The notes beneath the pieces are model-generated. The model was given only the letters and a program-made list of their open reading frames with translations. It did not search any database and had not been told where the DNA came from. A DNA stretch of 64,000 nt, from positions 1 to 64,000 of the forward strand of contig JANQBS010000043.1 in NCBI GenBank assembly GCA_033085395.1. Reading direction: 5' to 3'. This document shows, one piece after another, positions 1 to 12,514 of the stretch. Every line of letters begins with the position of its first letter. Within the stretch, counting starts at the first letter, position 1. The stretch comes from Xanthoparmelia taractica. Taxonomy: Eukaryota > Ascomycota > Lecanoromycetes > Lecanorales > Parmeliaceae. Position numbers and translations under genes: made by a program.

Positions 1-2990
1 AATAATTACTTAAGCTAATTTCGCCCTAACTTATATATTAATCTAAAATTTTCTTATCTTATTCGTTATCTAATATAAGAAATAATTTATATTATAGAAT
101 ATCTCTATATATATTAGAAATTTCTTATCTTATATCTTTATAAGTAATCTAATATAATTCTCTATAATATTCTTTCATAATATAATATAATACGATATAA
201 TATGAAATATCCTATCAAATATACTAGATCTTTCCGACTCGTATCGTCACACTCGTAACAAGTATAACGAATAACTTAGTAAAGAAGTTATAGATAATAC
301 GTAAGATATAATTAATAAGTTTAATAGATACGAATTACGAGATCGAAAAGTATAAGAAATATATATTAAAAAAAGAATTCGAAGATTAGTTAATTTTAAA
401 AAGAGTTTAAAGATAAAGAGACTTAACTATAAAAAGTCGAATCTCGAGTTATCGTAATAAATAATAATATTAAAACGATTAAGAAAAATTAATAACGTCT
501 CGAAAGACGATAAGAAACTTTTATTATATAAAATAATATAAATAATTAATATACGATTCTCGATTTTAACGCTCGATAAATATAAATTAAACGTTAAATT
601 ATTAAAATTCTTTTATTAATATATTCTTGGAGAAAGTCTTTTTCTTCGCGTTTCTCGAGTCTTGAAATAACGAATATAAGAAAATATAAGAATTTTATTT
701 ATTAAAAAAAGAGAAGTTATTAAAAGAGAAAAAAGAAGAGAAGATATCTACGTTTTCGTCTATAGACGATAATATAATAAGCTAAAAATTCTTAGAAGAT
801 CTAGATTCGTTCTCGTCGTTATTATTATCTCTCTTATTATTATTTTCTTTATTCTTCTCGTTATTATTATCGAAATTAGAATTTATTATTAACGAATTTA
901 ATTTAAAAAGATTTATCTAAAAATTAATATTAATATATATTAAACGCGTTTAAAATCTATATAAGTTATAGAAATATATACGTTATAGCGTAATACGTTT
1001 AAAATCTCTATAAGAGTAATAAAGATAATACGAAGAGATTTAACTTAATTAATTTAAATACTTAAAGTATTTAATTTCTTTGCGTTATCGAAGCGATTAA
1101 TAACTCGTTAATAGATATTAAGAATCTTCTCGTATATCTTAATAATATTTATTAATTAGAATATTGTAATATATTTAATATCGTCTAGATTAAGATTATT
1201 AATTATCGTTATCTCAAATCGTTAACGAAGTCTAAATATATAATTTACTTCTATAATAATCTCGTAACGCTTAAGAATTTAAAATAGCGAGCGTTTAGTA
1301 TATACTAGATATACAAAATCTATATATTAACTTATCGCGATATAATCGAAATGCGATTCAATGTAAATTATATATTTTATTAATATATTATCTTTAGAAT
1401 CGAATACTATCTTATATTTCTTCGAATCGTGCTCGTAAGTATAACGCATATAGCGCGAATAAGAATTCTTAATAAGTTTTATTAACGACTCTATTAATCG
1501 TGCGATAATTAAGTACTAAGCGAGCTAATAACGTGTTAATAATAATTATATATCTTCTTTAATTTCGAAAAATCTATAATAGCTAATATAATAGTAGATA
1601 TCTTTTAGATATTTAATAGGTATTAAGAGTATATAAACTATATACTTGCTTCTAATAATATTAATATCGCGTAGATAATAAAATATTTATTAAGAAAAGA
1701 AAATTTTCTCGAAGGTTTTATTCTTTTATTAATAACTCGATTATTAATACACGCGAATCGTACGCGTCGCGTATATCGAATATAACGATAATATTTACTC
1801 TACGTATTATTAAAATTATATAATAGAAATATTTCTAACGTTAAGTATTTTATCGTCTTGATTTTTATTTATATTTATAATATATTTTATATATAAAGCG
1901 CTATTAAGAGAAACTCTTTTTCTTTTTTTATTAGATTTAAAAAATTTTAATAAATCTTTTAAAAGTATTAATTCTTTTATTATATTAAATTTAAGAATAA
2001 ATTCTTAAAGAAAAAAGATAATTATTAGAAATAAGATCTTAAAATCTAAGCGAGAGAACTCTAAAGCGCTTAATATACGTATACTTAACGAATTCTTAGC
2101 GAACAAGCTTAAATAAGCGATCTTTTTTAGTTTTCTTTTCTTCTTTCTTAAGAATTAGTCTTACTATCGAATCTATGTATAAGATATATATCTTTTTAAT
2201 TTTACACTACTATATAACTCTAAGACTCTAATCTAGAATTAAGTTTAATAAGATCTTAATTATTTTTAATTTTATCTTATAGAGATTAACGATTCGTAAG
2301 ATCTTATTCTTCTAATTATAAGGCTAACTAATCGTCTCGTCTTTATAAAAGCGATATTATTAATAAGATAATTAAGTGTCTTTATTAGTTATCGCGTTAT
2401 TAGACTTATTATATATCTAGAAATTATTAATTAATAACTAGTATATCTCGTATTGCTTAGGTGATTACTTAATAGATAACTTTATTAAAAAAATAGTCTC
2501 GCGAGTCGCTAAGATATTCTTTAATAGCTTTAATATTATTAACGCGATCTCTAAGAATATCTTAAACGTCTTTTTACTACGTTTAATTCTTCTTCGCGAT
2601 TTTTTCTATTTATTAAAATTATTAATTATTTTTCGCTTAATCGAAGAATAATAAAAGATAAAGAGAATATTTATTTTTAATAGCGATAGTAATCTAGACG
2701 CGTTAGAATACGTGAACTAACTTTATTTATCGTTACTAGAGTTACTATTATTCTTTACTCTCTGATTAAAAATTATATCTTTATTCGAGTACGCTAGCGA
2801 AGTGCGATTACGATCGATATTCTCGAGATTGCTATTATATTAATCACACTTCTCTTAAGTATTCTCGAACGCGTTATACTAAGACGACTAATAAACGACG
2901 AGATCTTAAGAGTTTATATTAAGCTGAAGAAATAATATACGCGAAGATCTAGTAACGATAAGATAAAGTGAAGGTGTTTAGATAACGATA
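1..2990. repeat. AT-rich, RIP-eroded repeat block
   Basis: About 3 kb of very AT-rich DNA with no usable reading frame. CpA and TpG are almost absent (whole lines lack both), while TpA is very common and CpG is still frequent. This is the pattern left by repeat-induced point mutation, which converts CpA to TpA in repeated DNA. The block is probably a transposon remnant, but too eroded to assign a family by eye. Composition returns to normal at about 2990-3020. The block continues off the left edge of the window. Confidence 0.85.
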
Positions 2991-3297
2991 GCGAGATATT
3001 GGGAAGAAGAAAGGGGGAGCAAGATAAGTGCTTAAATTACTATAAGGGGGCCTTACTAATTAGGGGAATATGGCTGTATCGGCCTAATTATACTCCGGTA
3101 AAATACATTTAGCATTGGCTGAGGTTTAAAAGCAACCTATTTCAGGAGACTTCTCCCGAGCTACGCTCTATTACTAACCACTAAGGAGAATTACGGCAAA
3201 TGATAGCCAGGGTAGCCCTCGTAAATGAACCTTCCTTCATTATGTATATCTCAAATCTTCCCTTTATCGATTCAGCAGAAAAGGAACACACTACCGA
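2991..3297. other. Junction between RIP block and first gene
   Basis: About 300 bases of normal composition between the AT-rich block and the stop of the GNAT gene. A short purine-rich stretch lies near 3001-3020. A loose inverted pair (CTAATTAGG near 3056, CCTAATTA near 3083) is visible. No gene is supported here. Confidence 0.5.
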
Positions 3298-4274
3298 CTA
3301 CGACAAAGCTTCGGGGCTCGACGTAGACCGAGACGTAGATCGAGTACGGCGCCTGACTTCAAGAACAAGAAGAAACTCATGGCCATTATGCAAATCACCA
3401 AGAGGCCAATCCACTATTTTTCTCGCCCATGCCAGGGCTTCAAGTGGTTCGGTGTGATCGACCCAAAAGCCAGTATCAACACTTGACACAAGCCCACTGG
3501 CATCCTCAGGGTTAAAGAGACTTCCGCGAAGCTTAGCATCTTTGATATAGCGTATTGGGGACGCTCTCATGATCCTTTCCGCGTGTTCTTTAATAAATTT
3601 GAGTCGGACTGTGTTGATGGAGCCTATAATGTTCAGCGTTGGATTTATAACTGATATTGATATGCACTTACTTCCAAATGCCTTGGCAGCAGCCAAGCAG
3701 GCAGCTGGATGAGAGCTTATAAGGCCGTAGATATCATCGTCGTCCTGCCTGAGCTGATTCAAGAGACTCATTGCAAGTCCTCGCTCTCGATAGTCTTGAT
3801 GTACCACGAGCTGGGTAATCCAACATACAGTTTTGTTACCGTATGCCCAGCGGCAAGCGAACGCGTTACCGGCAAGGCGGCCGTCGACGATTACCCTCAC
3901 GTAAGAGCATGTGATGTTATCGGGTAGGTATTCGGCTCGAAGTCTTTCCTTACTGAGTCGTACGTGACTGCCTTTGGATTTCTCAGCCGATAAACAAAAA
4001 TATTGAAAGCTATCTTACCAGCCTTTGCAAACTTGCCTACCGCCTGTGTAGCGTGCTCGCCCCAAACGCCGTAGTGATCACCGAAGAGCTGTGAGGCTTC
4101 TTGGAGCATGTCCTCCGTGACCCGACTTCCATCATACTTTTCAAATACCTGCTTCTCTACCTGCTTCTCCATGGTCGAGCGCATAGTTTGTGCGCGTCTT
4201 CTAGGCTCAACAAACAGTAAATCAGGTCGTGCGGAGAATGCGACGGATTTGGGGGGTGCTTTCGATGTTTTCAT
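3298..4274 (-). CDS. GNAT-family N-acetyltransferase, two exons
   Basis: Predicted acetyl-CoA-dependent N-acetyltransferase; substrate unknown. Exons 4274-4019 and 3971-3298 are separated by a 47-nt intron (3972-4018). The donor is GTAAGA and the acceptor is the less common AAG. That acceptor joins FAKAG to GSHVRLSKERLRAEYLP in frame, while the nearby CAG would shift the frame. The product is about 309 aa. The N-terminal third carries the helical stretch EDMLQEASQLFGDHYGVWG. The GNAT core follows, with the strand TVCWITQLVVHQDYRERGLA whose R-E-R-G-L matches the acetyl-CoA pyrophosphate loop, then a DDDDIYG/SSHPAACLAAAKAFG segment. The C-terminal tail is Arg/Ser-rich. Its stop lies only about 300 bases from the RIP-eroded block. 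The family call is firm, the substrate is open, and the start codon is the first in-frame Met. Confidence 0.75.
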
Positions 4275-5542
4275 ACGGAACTGAAGGATCCTAAGAACAT
4301 CGTTACGTATAATTAGCGTCGTATACGCAACTAGTTTAAGTAACTTACTTCTGAACTGGGGTGCTATGTTAGGGCCACAGAACTTTTCAAGACCAGGTGG
4401 TTGGAGTCAGATTGCTTGCTCATGAATGAGGGGCTCGACGCTTAGTCATCGTATGTTGAATCTTGTTTCTAACTTCCGAATCCTCGCTGAAAGTTCAGAC
4501 CATCAAAGAATAAGAATGCCATGCATCGCCCGCTAGTTGGATTATGCTGGGGTTGAAAGAGGGCATGCGCGAGTAAGCGTGACGGAAACTCGCATAGAAC
4601 TACTTCGTACACATGGCCCCCGGCTTTTCGGATGACTCGAACCGTTGGATTGGCTGACCTAATGAAGAACGCACCCAAAATGTGGGGGGGATTAAGTGAC
4701 AAGGACATTGGTTGCATGGTGCATGAATCTTGTAGGATCAATCTTTGGAGCGGAGTGATTCCCGGCACGTTTTTCTGGGGGAGCCTGGTGCGAAAGTGCT
4801 TCGCAAATCTTACGCTTAGGATCGCTTAGGATCCCTCGGACGTATGTTTCCAGCAAGCAAGACAACAAAAAACATATCTTGAAAATGTTCAGAGACATAG
4901 CTTGATGGATAGTGACCTGAAAGGAAATGGAATGAGGTGCCAGAAATAGAACGATCTGCATCCATATACAGTACGAGACGAACCACTGCGCCTCTTCGCT
5001 CTAACCCCTCCAACACATGATAATAATTAATGCATGTTTTGGCAGGCATTTTCAAGGACGCAAAAGCCTGTTTGAAAGGGAAGCCAAGAAGGACTACTAT
5101 ATTATTATTATTATTGTTATCATTGTAAAGGCGCACGTACTATTACTGTTCGTTTGATGCGATTTGCCCAAAAAAAAAGCCTTTTTTTTCTCACGTAACT
5201 TTCGTAAGCAAATCGATCGTCAATTTGCCTTATTGAGCAACCCTACTGCCCACGTCTCAACCCCATTCACCCCACGGAGCCCAACGTCCAACAACCCCAA
5301 TACCCTCCCGCTTCGACCTGCCCTCTACGAATATTTTTCGATCTGAATAATCTTGTTTTGGGGATATCCTCAAGCACGCCTGGATTATCGTCTACTTCCG
5401 TCAGCTCTGTCACTGCCGCCTCATCCGACCATCCATCGCTTTACAGCTCAGCCGAATACCATTCAATCCGTACAGTGTGCCAGGTATCTTAAGGCCTGCA
5501 AATTGCGGCGAATATACACTGTCGATGGAGGGGTGAAAGGGT
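4275..5542. other. Intergenic, divergent promoter region
   Basis: About 1.27 kb between the divergently transcribed GNAT gene (-) and the TRP-like gene (+). It contains a short (ATT)n tract near 5100-5117 and CT-rich DNA at 5220-5440, consistent with a fungal promoter or 5' leader. No convincing coding region was found. Confidence 0.55.
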
Positions 5543-8500
5543 ATGGCCACAGAGACCTGGTGGCATGGTCAAGAGCATTATACTGCACGGATGGGCGAGG
5601 CATCATGGCACGCACGCTTGCAAAACATGCAAAGCTTGATGGCAACTGCAGTGCGGAAGGCACAGTCAACCACCAGCTGGGAGCTGCAATGGCCATGCGC
5701 TACAATACCAAGACGGTCACTAAGGAGGATACGTGGTCGGGATACGCCATCCATTGTCAACATCCTGCGAACACTGCTACTGGCCATTGTTCTGCCCATC
5801 AGACTTTCAACTGCCGCCTTCATCAATTTTGACAACTGCCTGAGTCCGGATATCATCAATTCAAATGAAGCCGAACCTCTACTACAATTCGTGCCACTGT
5901 TCGTCTGGGCCACTTTCAATACGAGTGCGAAGAGTTATAATCTCAACGTCACTGCGTACGGCAACGTCACTGGAATTGCTACTAAGCAGCCATACCCTGA
6001 TATGGCAGACCCACAGTGGAAAAATCCAAATGATACTGTCGGCAAAATTCCAGATGTCTTTGGATCAGGCCCAGGCGCGCTGTACACCACTTTCACGACA
6101 GAATTCAACGTTTTGGACTACACACCCTATGCCCCCGAAGCTGCAAGGTTTTGCAACACTTCCTCTCTGACACCATGTCCACTTGCTCCCGTCTTCAATT
6201 TCAGTGGCAATCAGTAAGTCCTCTTACTCATTTCGATAACCACCATTGAAGCTAGTTTGACTAATCTCGTTGCCTGAAGGAGCGATGTGTCCGAGCTTCC
6301 TGGAATTACTGCCGCGCACGATATGTATTCCAGCTATGCATTTACCTCTATCAACACCTTCCTCAGGCTCAAGTCCGGAGACCCAGGGGCCGACCCACTG
6401 GCCTGCGTCGAAGCGAGCGTGACTCCAGATTTAGGACACACTCTCAGCAGAACCCTTACCTACCTGCCGCTTGTCGTCCTTATTCTTGTTGCCATTGCAA
6501 CAGCCACCGCCGCAGTATACAGTCCTTGGGGTTCCACCGATGTCTTCAAGTTCACGAGCAATTACGGCAGAGATGACGATCTTCTGCGACTGGTGACTCC
6601 TGGATTTGGAGACTGTCTACAATACATCCAATTCATCGTCCTGATCGGATCTTTGAGCCTGAATTACCCAGGATTCTACCAGCCTGTCGTAAGCCGAGTG
6701 AGTTGGTCTGCACTCATGTTCAACGAGAGTTTTGTCACGCACGGCAACGGTTCCCAAAGCCTCCTAGATGGAATTTATGTGGCCAACGGATCCTATGGAC
6801 TTGATAGGATGAGTCAGTTGGTGGGCATGACCGCAGATAAGGACATATGGGCTGGTATGGTAGTATGGCTCTTGGTCATCGTGGTCGCTGTTATCACCCT
6901 GATACAGATCGGTTTCGCCTGCCGTTGGGCTTATCGTTTCATCTCGGATACGCAAGAAGAAGACCTTCGCCAAAAGAACCTGCCTCTCAGTCTTGGCAAT
7001 GCCATCCGTGTAGTCTTCAACTATTTTCTGCTACCTATCGTCGCCCTCTCGACGTTTCAGCTGGTCATTGCAGGACATTCTCCTGGCTCAACAGTGGGAT
7101 TTGCCGCGCTCCTTCTTGTTGCTCTGATAGGCTTTGCAGGTTTTCTCTTGTGGTTGATAGCGACTACTCGTCCGCGCTCGTACTTGTTCGATGACCTACC
7201 AACTGTCTTGCTCTACGGACCCTTATACAACACATACTCAGATAACGCAGCTACTTTTGCCCTGGTGCCTGTCATGTTGACCTTCATTCGAGGCATAGCA
7301 ATCGGTGCTGTTCAGCCGTCTGGGATCGCTCAACTGGTTTTACTTGCAATTTGCGAGGTGATCAATATACTCACTCTGAACGCTTTCCGGCCGTTCCACT
7401 CTCCGACGTCTATGAATGCTTTTCACACCTTTTTCGCCGTCGTAAGACTGTTAACCGTCCTTCTAAGTGTGGCGTTTTTGCCCTCGTTAGGTGTCAAAGA
7501 TGCGCCCAGGGGTTGGATAGGCTACATCATCCTTCTGATGCACGCTATTGTACTCGTCTTCGGCTTCTTCCTCAATGCATGCCAAACTTTAATCGAGGTT
7601 ATTGCAAGATTGGCTGGTGCAGGAGGTGAAGAGGGCGTTGGTGGGGGCGCTGCTAGAGGAGGACTGGTCAAGGTGCGTCCCTCGGTTTCTGGTGACTTTT
7701 CTTGTTCGTCCATCCCCAAAATTGGTAGGGTTGTTGTAATTACAGTACTCACGCTTCGTCCGTTGTCTAGGTATTCGGAATGCGTCAACTCTCCCGAAGA
7801 AATCCTCGACGGAGCGGCCGAGCACGGCAAAGCATAAATTCTGACGCAACCATGCTAGCCCAGGAATCAGATCGAAAGTCGTTACAGTGGAATGGAGGTC
7901 GGTCTCGGAGCATGTCAGGTAGCTCGGCAATTCTTCTAAATAGGCAAGGTGCTAGCGATGTCCGCACGAGCGTCGGGCTTGACTCGGTCAGCGCGGGCGG
8001 TGCAGGAGACACCCCAGTATCTGGAGATGCGAGCGCCTTTTCTTACCTCCCAGGTGGCAGCCAAGCTACAGGCCAGGGAGCAACAGCGGGTGGCATAGTC
8101 AACCTCAGAAATGCCGAAACGGCCGATCCATATTACCGCCCTCCGAGACAGAGAAGGACGACCATGGATGCAAATTCTCCACATGGCCGAAATCGAGGCT
8201 CAACCCGAGGTTCGTGGTCAAGTGCTGATTGGGCCAACAAGCGGTGGAGTCCTCACAGCCCTGATCTGGAAGGCTCCCCCCAGCCTACAGAAGGCCCATC
8301 AGCTTCTGAGCGTGGCACGCCGCTCCCAGCTCATTTGGGTGGAGCTCGTGATCGTTCAGACTCTGATGCTGAAGAACCACGGCAGTCTAAGACCGACTAC
8401 GCAACCAGAGAAGTTGACTTCTACTACGGCGTGAGGGGGCCTGCTCTATCGAACCAGCCAACTCGAAGGCTAAAGACGGGCCCTGCTGACCCGACTGGAC

Positions 8501-9474
8501 CTATAATATCTGCCACTGGCTGGATCAAGAACATATTTGGTGGTAAGACCAAGGAGAAGGGAAAAGGCTTCGAGGTTGTCAGGAGTTCAAGAGCGCCACC
8601 TATAGGGAGACAGACGGCTTCGGGGGAGATTATGCCAGGTGAAGAAGCTCGTTATTTAGATGAACCAGGGGTAAAACAGCCAGAGAGATCTCGTGACCTC
8701 GCCCTGAGTGACCAAGGAGACGCAATAGGAGCTGGTACTAGGCATCTGCCTGACGAAGAAAGCCCCGTGAGCAGCGAAGACGAAGAAGGTGACGAGAGAT
8801 CCATTTCGGATGAAGACTGGCGGCCGAATAGAGAAAGCCAAATCTCACAGTTCCCGCCTACTCTACCCACCATCGAAACGCCTGGAGGTATAGAGTTGCC
8901 CAGTCGAATTGCGTCCAAGGCGAGTTCAAGACCCACACGTGAGAGTACGAGGAGAAGCACCAAACCGAACATACCACGAAAAAGTTCTAGACGCGACTCT
9001 TCGACAGATCTGGAGAAGTTCGGTGCCAGGCTTTCAACAGTAGCACCTTCTCCACCAACCACTCCACAGGTGTCTACTCGTCCGCGCGGGCAGCCACCAG
9101 AGGACAATAGCAATAGCAAGCGCCTTCCATTTTTTTCTCACCATTCCGCCTCTCCTTCACAAGGCACGCATCTATCAGCGGGTGGGGATTCGATGAACTC
9201 CAGCATGTTCTCACCAGGGACGCAAGAAACCGATGATGAGAGATTCGCTCAACATGCGAGACACTCTTCGTCTGTACTTGGCACTCTGGGTCCTGGGTTT
9301 CAACAGCTTGATCGGCCCACGAGCATGGGTTATGTGCAGCAACACCGAGCCAGCGATAACATCCACACTGCGAGATCGGATGGCCCATCAATGCTAGGCT
9401 CAAGTGCTGAGCTCGTTGAAGGACCTGGTCGCAGGAGTATCAGTCCTGATACCCAGCAAGCTCATGCGTTTTAG
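5543..9474 (+). CDS. Fungal TRP-like ion channel family protein (ML-like + TRP-like domains)
   Basis: Predicted multispanning membrane protein of the fungal FLC/Pkd2 group, which is linked to calcium homeostasis and cell-wall integrity. Exons 5543-6213, 6280-7672 and 7771-9474 join in frame (introns of 66 and 98 nt) to give about 1255 aa. A hydrophobic signal or anchor segment (IVNILRTLLLAIVLPIRL, about residues 70-90) precedes a luminal ML-like domain rich in N-glycosylation sites and Cys. Next comes a block of about nine membrane segments, starting with TYLPLVVLILVAIATATA and ending near VLVFGFFLNACQTLIEVI. The last 560 residues are Ser/Pro/Arg-rich, probably cytosolic and disordered, with a conserved-looking DFYYGVRGPAL patch. 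The start is uncertain: about 70 residues precede the hydrophobic segment, and internal Met codons are possible starts. Channel function is inferred from the family only. Confidence 0.82.
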
Positions 9475-10456
9475 AGCAGCTCCTTCCAGGGCACCACTTC
9501 ATCTCTGAGGTCCGGTGCGAAACGAATTTCTTTACATAGCTGCAAAATATGCAGTAGCGTTGTTTTATTAAAGCGGTAACTGAGCATGATTTAGCGTTGC
9601 ATGTGGCTACGAATCACTGGCTGGCGTTCTCGTTTCGATCGTAGGCGTCGTGGACATAGGGTTGATGAGGAAAAGAATGTAGAATAGACAGCTGATGTGT
9701 ACAATAATCAGGCTGAGCTTTGCTCAGAGCATCGAAGTAGAGGGATTCGAGGCGCTGCTCGCAATATTACTCAAATAATTCTCACACATCTAAAACTGTA
9801 TAGGTAGATGTTCATAGACCGCTTATAAACTTAATGTCCTTTTGTTGGATACGAGAGGGGGTCGCGTGCTATTCATGATCTGGGTAGGCGCCACGAGATG
9901 CAAGAGTTTATAGGTACCCGATATCCGCCTCCTTCAATGGTTACTCCGTATGGCGGCGTCTTTAAATATAATTCGACTCCTGCAATACGAGTGAATGTGG
10001 GCTCGTCAGCAACCAAAGGCCCCAAAGCGGATTTAGAGTCATTTTGTGCTTGTTATGACAGCTGAGATCCAATGTTTCGCTTTAGGCCTTGACCCAACCA
10101 TCAACCTATTCTTATCATCTCCACATATCCACATATCAACACGCTGAGAAAGGCTCCAAACCGGGCTTACATGTTCTGCCATCGACTGGACTAAGCTTAC
10201 AGATCGGCCGCCTATCTACGCTTAGCCAGCTTGGATCTTTACCACCCCTCAAAATCCCAAACAAGGCACACACCCAGTCCCTCCCGGGCAGCCTCGCCAT
10301 CTTTCTCCAGAGCGGTTTCCAGCCGTAGTCGTCATTGCTACTAAAAACAACAAGCTGGATAATCATCACCGCCACTGTGCGAGGGCAAGCTTAAGGAACA
10401 TTCCACCGCCTGGGGAACGCCCTTTTAAGAGGCCTCGATTGGCCTCGAAATACTCA
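9475..10456. other. Intergenic between two + strand genes
   Basis: About 980 bases holding the 3' region of the TRP-like gene and the promoter/leader of the FYVE-RING gene. AT-richer DNA follows the stop. From about 10090 the sequence is CA/CT-rich, as in fungal leaders. No gene or repeat is evident. Confidence 0.5.
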
Positions 10457-12514
10457 ATGGACCCGCCTCTTAGCAGCCCAAGCTCTACACCCTCACATCG
10501 TCCAAATCTACAACATCTGCGGACTATCTCTGCTCAAAATACAGCTGATCGCCAGAGACCAAATGATAGCCAGTTTGGAGATGCTTTGCGGAGAGGGCAT
10601 AGTGATGGGGATGTGCTATCAAGTGGCTTCAAGTCGAAGAGCAGGGTATCTACAGAAGTTTCATCAGTAGAAAGAGAGGCGTTCGTGGACTTGCTCAGGC
10701 AATCACCAAGTGGTAGGCACGACCCTTTCAATCGGGCTCAAATGGCTGCGAGCCGGGCAGCAATCATGGCTGCGGATAGAAGAAAGAGGCTCTCGGAACA
10801 CCCAGAGGAGCCATTGGGGAGAAGATCATCAAATAGCTTATCATTTGTGCACCCTGCGACCCCTCGCTCAAGGCAAAGCTTCATGCAGTTGGGCAGTGAC
10901 CGACCCTCATTTGGTCCCTCGACCGCCTTGAACGGTCCTCCTACGCAAAGAAGTTCAGAGCGACCCTTACCTCGGCGGCCGAGTCTAGACAATTTGCAAA
11001 ATCGACGAAGTCGAGAGATTAACCTTCCCCGATGGGAGCCCGACGCTGAAGTGGCTAAATGCCCAATTTGCGGAACGACTTTCAGCTTTTGGTATAGAAA
11101 ACATCACTGCAGGAAGTGTGGAAGGGTGGTGTGCGCGAATTGCTCTCCTCACCGTATCACAATACCTCGACAGTTCATCGTGCATCCACCCGAAGATGCT
11201 ACCCCAAGCCCAAGCACTGCAACCAATCCTGGGGTTGAGGTCGTGGATCTCACCAGTGACGACGAGGCTCCCAGACAGGCGGCGAACAATGAAGAGCGCC
11301 CGCAGAGCTCAGAATATAGAATCGACCCTGCTCTCGGAGGTGGCCAAGAAGTTAGATTATGCAATCCTTGCGTGCCGGATCCGAATCCTTTGCCTCATCT
11401 TCCATATCTCTCGCCAACCCGTCGTACCTTCGATTCCTTCCCCAGGCCAGATAACGTAGGTCTAAACCAGCAATTACCTCCAACACCAGGCTTTTCGTCC
11501 TCAGGAGACGACCAACCGCCGACGCTGGGTAGAAGAGTATCCTTGGGCCGCTCTGAATACCGCTCAAACAATGCGTTCAGGTTCAATGGCAGCTCACCTC
11601 TTGCAGCAATCACATCGGCTACCGCGGGTCCATCAACAGATAGACGCCACAGTCATGCATCAAGACCATCAGGATCTTCCGTGCCTCTGCCGGGATATTC
11701 CTCGGTATATGGCTCAGCGCCTGATCAAACCGCGCATCAGGTAAGTCTTCAAACAAAATCAATGATCTCGGTCGATATCAGCTGACGTCTCAAAGCGCCA
11801 TCTCGCATCACTCCTCCAAAACCGTCCGCACCAACGTCACCATGCATCACTCGGTCCTATCCCATCATCATCCCGCTTCCGTCCTCTCCCTGACTTCAAC
11901 ATGGCCAATTCGCGACCTACTCCGAGGCCGCAGCTTCGAGAAGAGGACGAATGTCCAGTCTGCCACCAAGCTCTGCCGCCTAAGGGTCCTGATGGTTCAG
12001 AAGTTGAGCGCGAAGCTCATGTAGAATCGTGCATCGCAACTCACTTCTCCTCCTCGGGACCTCATCCACCAGCTTCAGCAGCGATAACGGCAGCCACAGC
12101 AGCAAACGCAGCTACACCGCCACAGCCAGCTGGCTCAAGGCCAAATCTTACTGGACACCGAGGCTTAGCAGGATCATTTGATATGCCATCCTCATCCCTC
12201 CATCACAGAATGCGGACGCCAGGCATGTTTGTTTATCATGCGAGTGAAAAGGATTGCGTTGGGCAAGACGGTGAAGGAGTTCAAGAGTGCGTGATTTGCT
12301 TTGAAGAATTTGCAGTCGGAGATGAGATGGGAAGGTTGGAGTGCTTGTGTAAGTTTCATCGGGTAAGTCTTCAAATCCTACGGTTTTGGGGGGGGGGGGG
12401 GTCCTAAATTCTGAACGTTCAAATGACTAACGCGGGCATTAGACATGTATACGGCAATGGTGGGATACCAAAGGTGCAGGCGTTTGCCCTGTGCATGCGC
12501 AAGGTGAGGCTTGA
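10457..12514 (+). CDS. pib1: FYVE and RING finger protein, Pib1-like E3 ubiquitin ligase
   Basis: Predicted endosomal/vacuolar E3 ubiquitin ligase that binds phosphatidylinositol 3-phosphate. Exons 10457-11740, 11796-12362 and 12443-12514 give about 640 aa. The first ATG (10457) follows CTCA and opens MDPPLSSPSS. A FYVE finger lies at about residues 195-235: CPICGTTFSFW, then RKHHCRKCGR, which is the basic lipid-binding core, then CANC. A C-x2-C...H-x3-C finger at about 480-510 (CPVCHQAL ... HVESC) resembles a small ubiquitin-binding finger. A C-terminal RING at about 593-635 (CVICFEEF ... CLCKFH, then TCIRQWWDTKG and CPVH) is completed only by the short third exon. Much of the rest is Ser/Pro-rich and probably disordered. 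The FYVE-to-RING order matches yeast Pib1, though this protein is much longer. Intron 2 contains a run of 14 G. Confidence 0.85.

Noticed and set aside
1..240. Left edge as a possible telomere or centromere core
   Set aside because: No TTAGGG-type repeats; AT richness with CpA loss is explained by RIP, and 3 kb is not enough to claim a centromere.
5353..5832. Plus-strand frame upstream of and overlapping the TRP-like gene start
   Set aside because: Different phase from the TRP-like protein and no recognisable features; overlaps its first exon.
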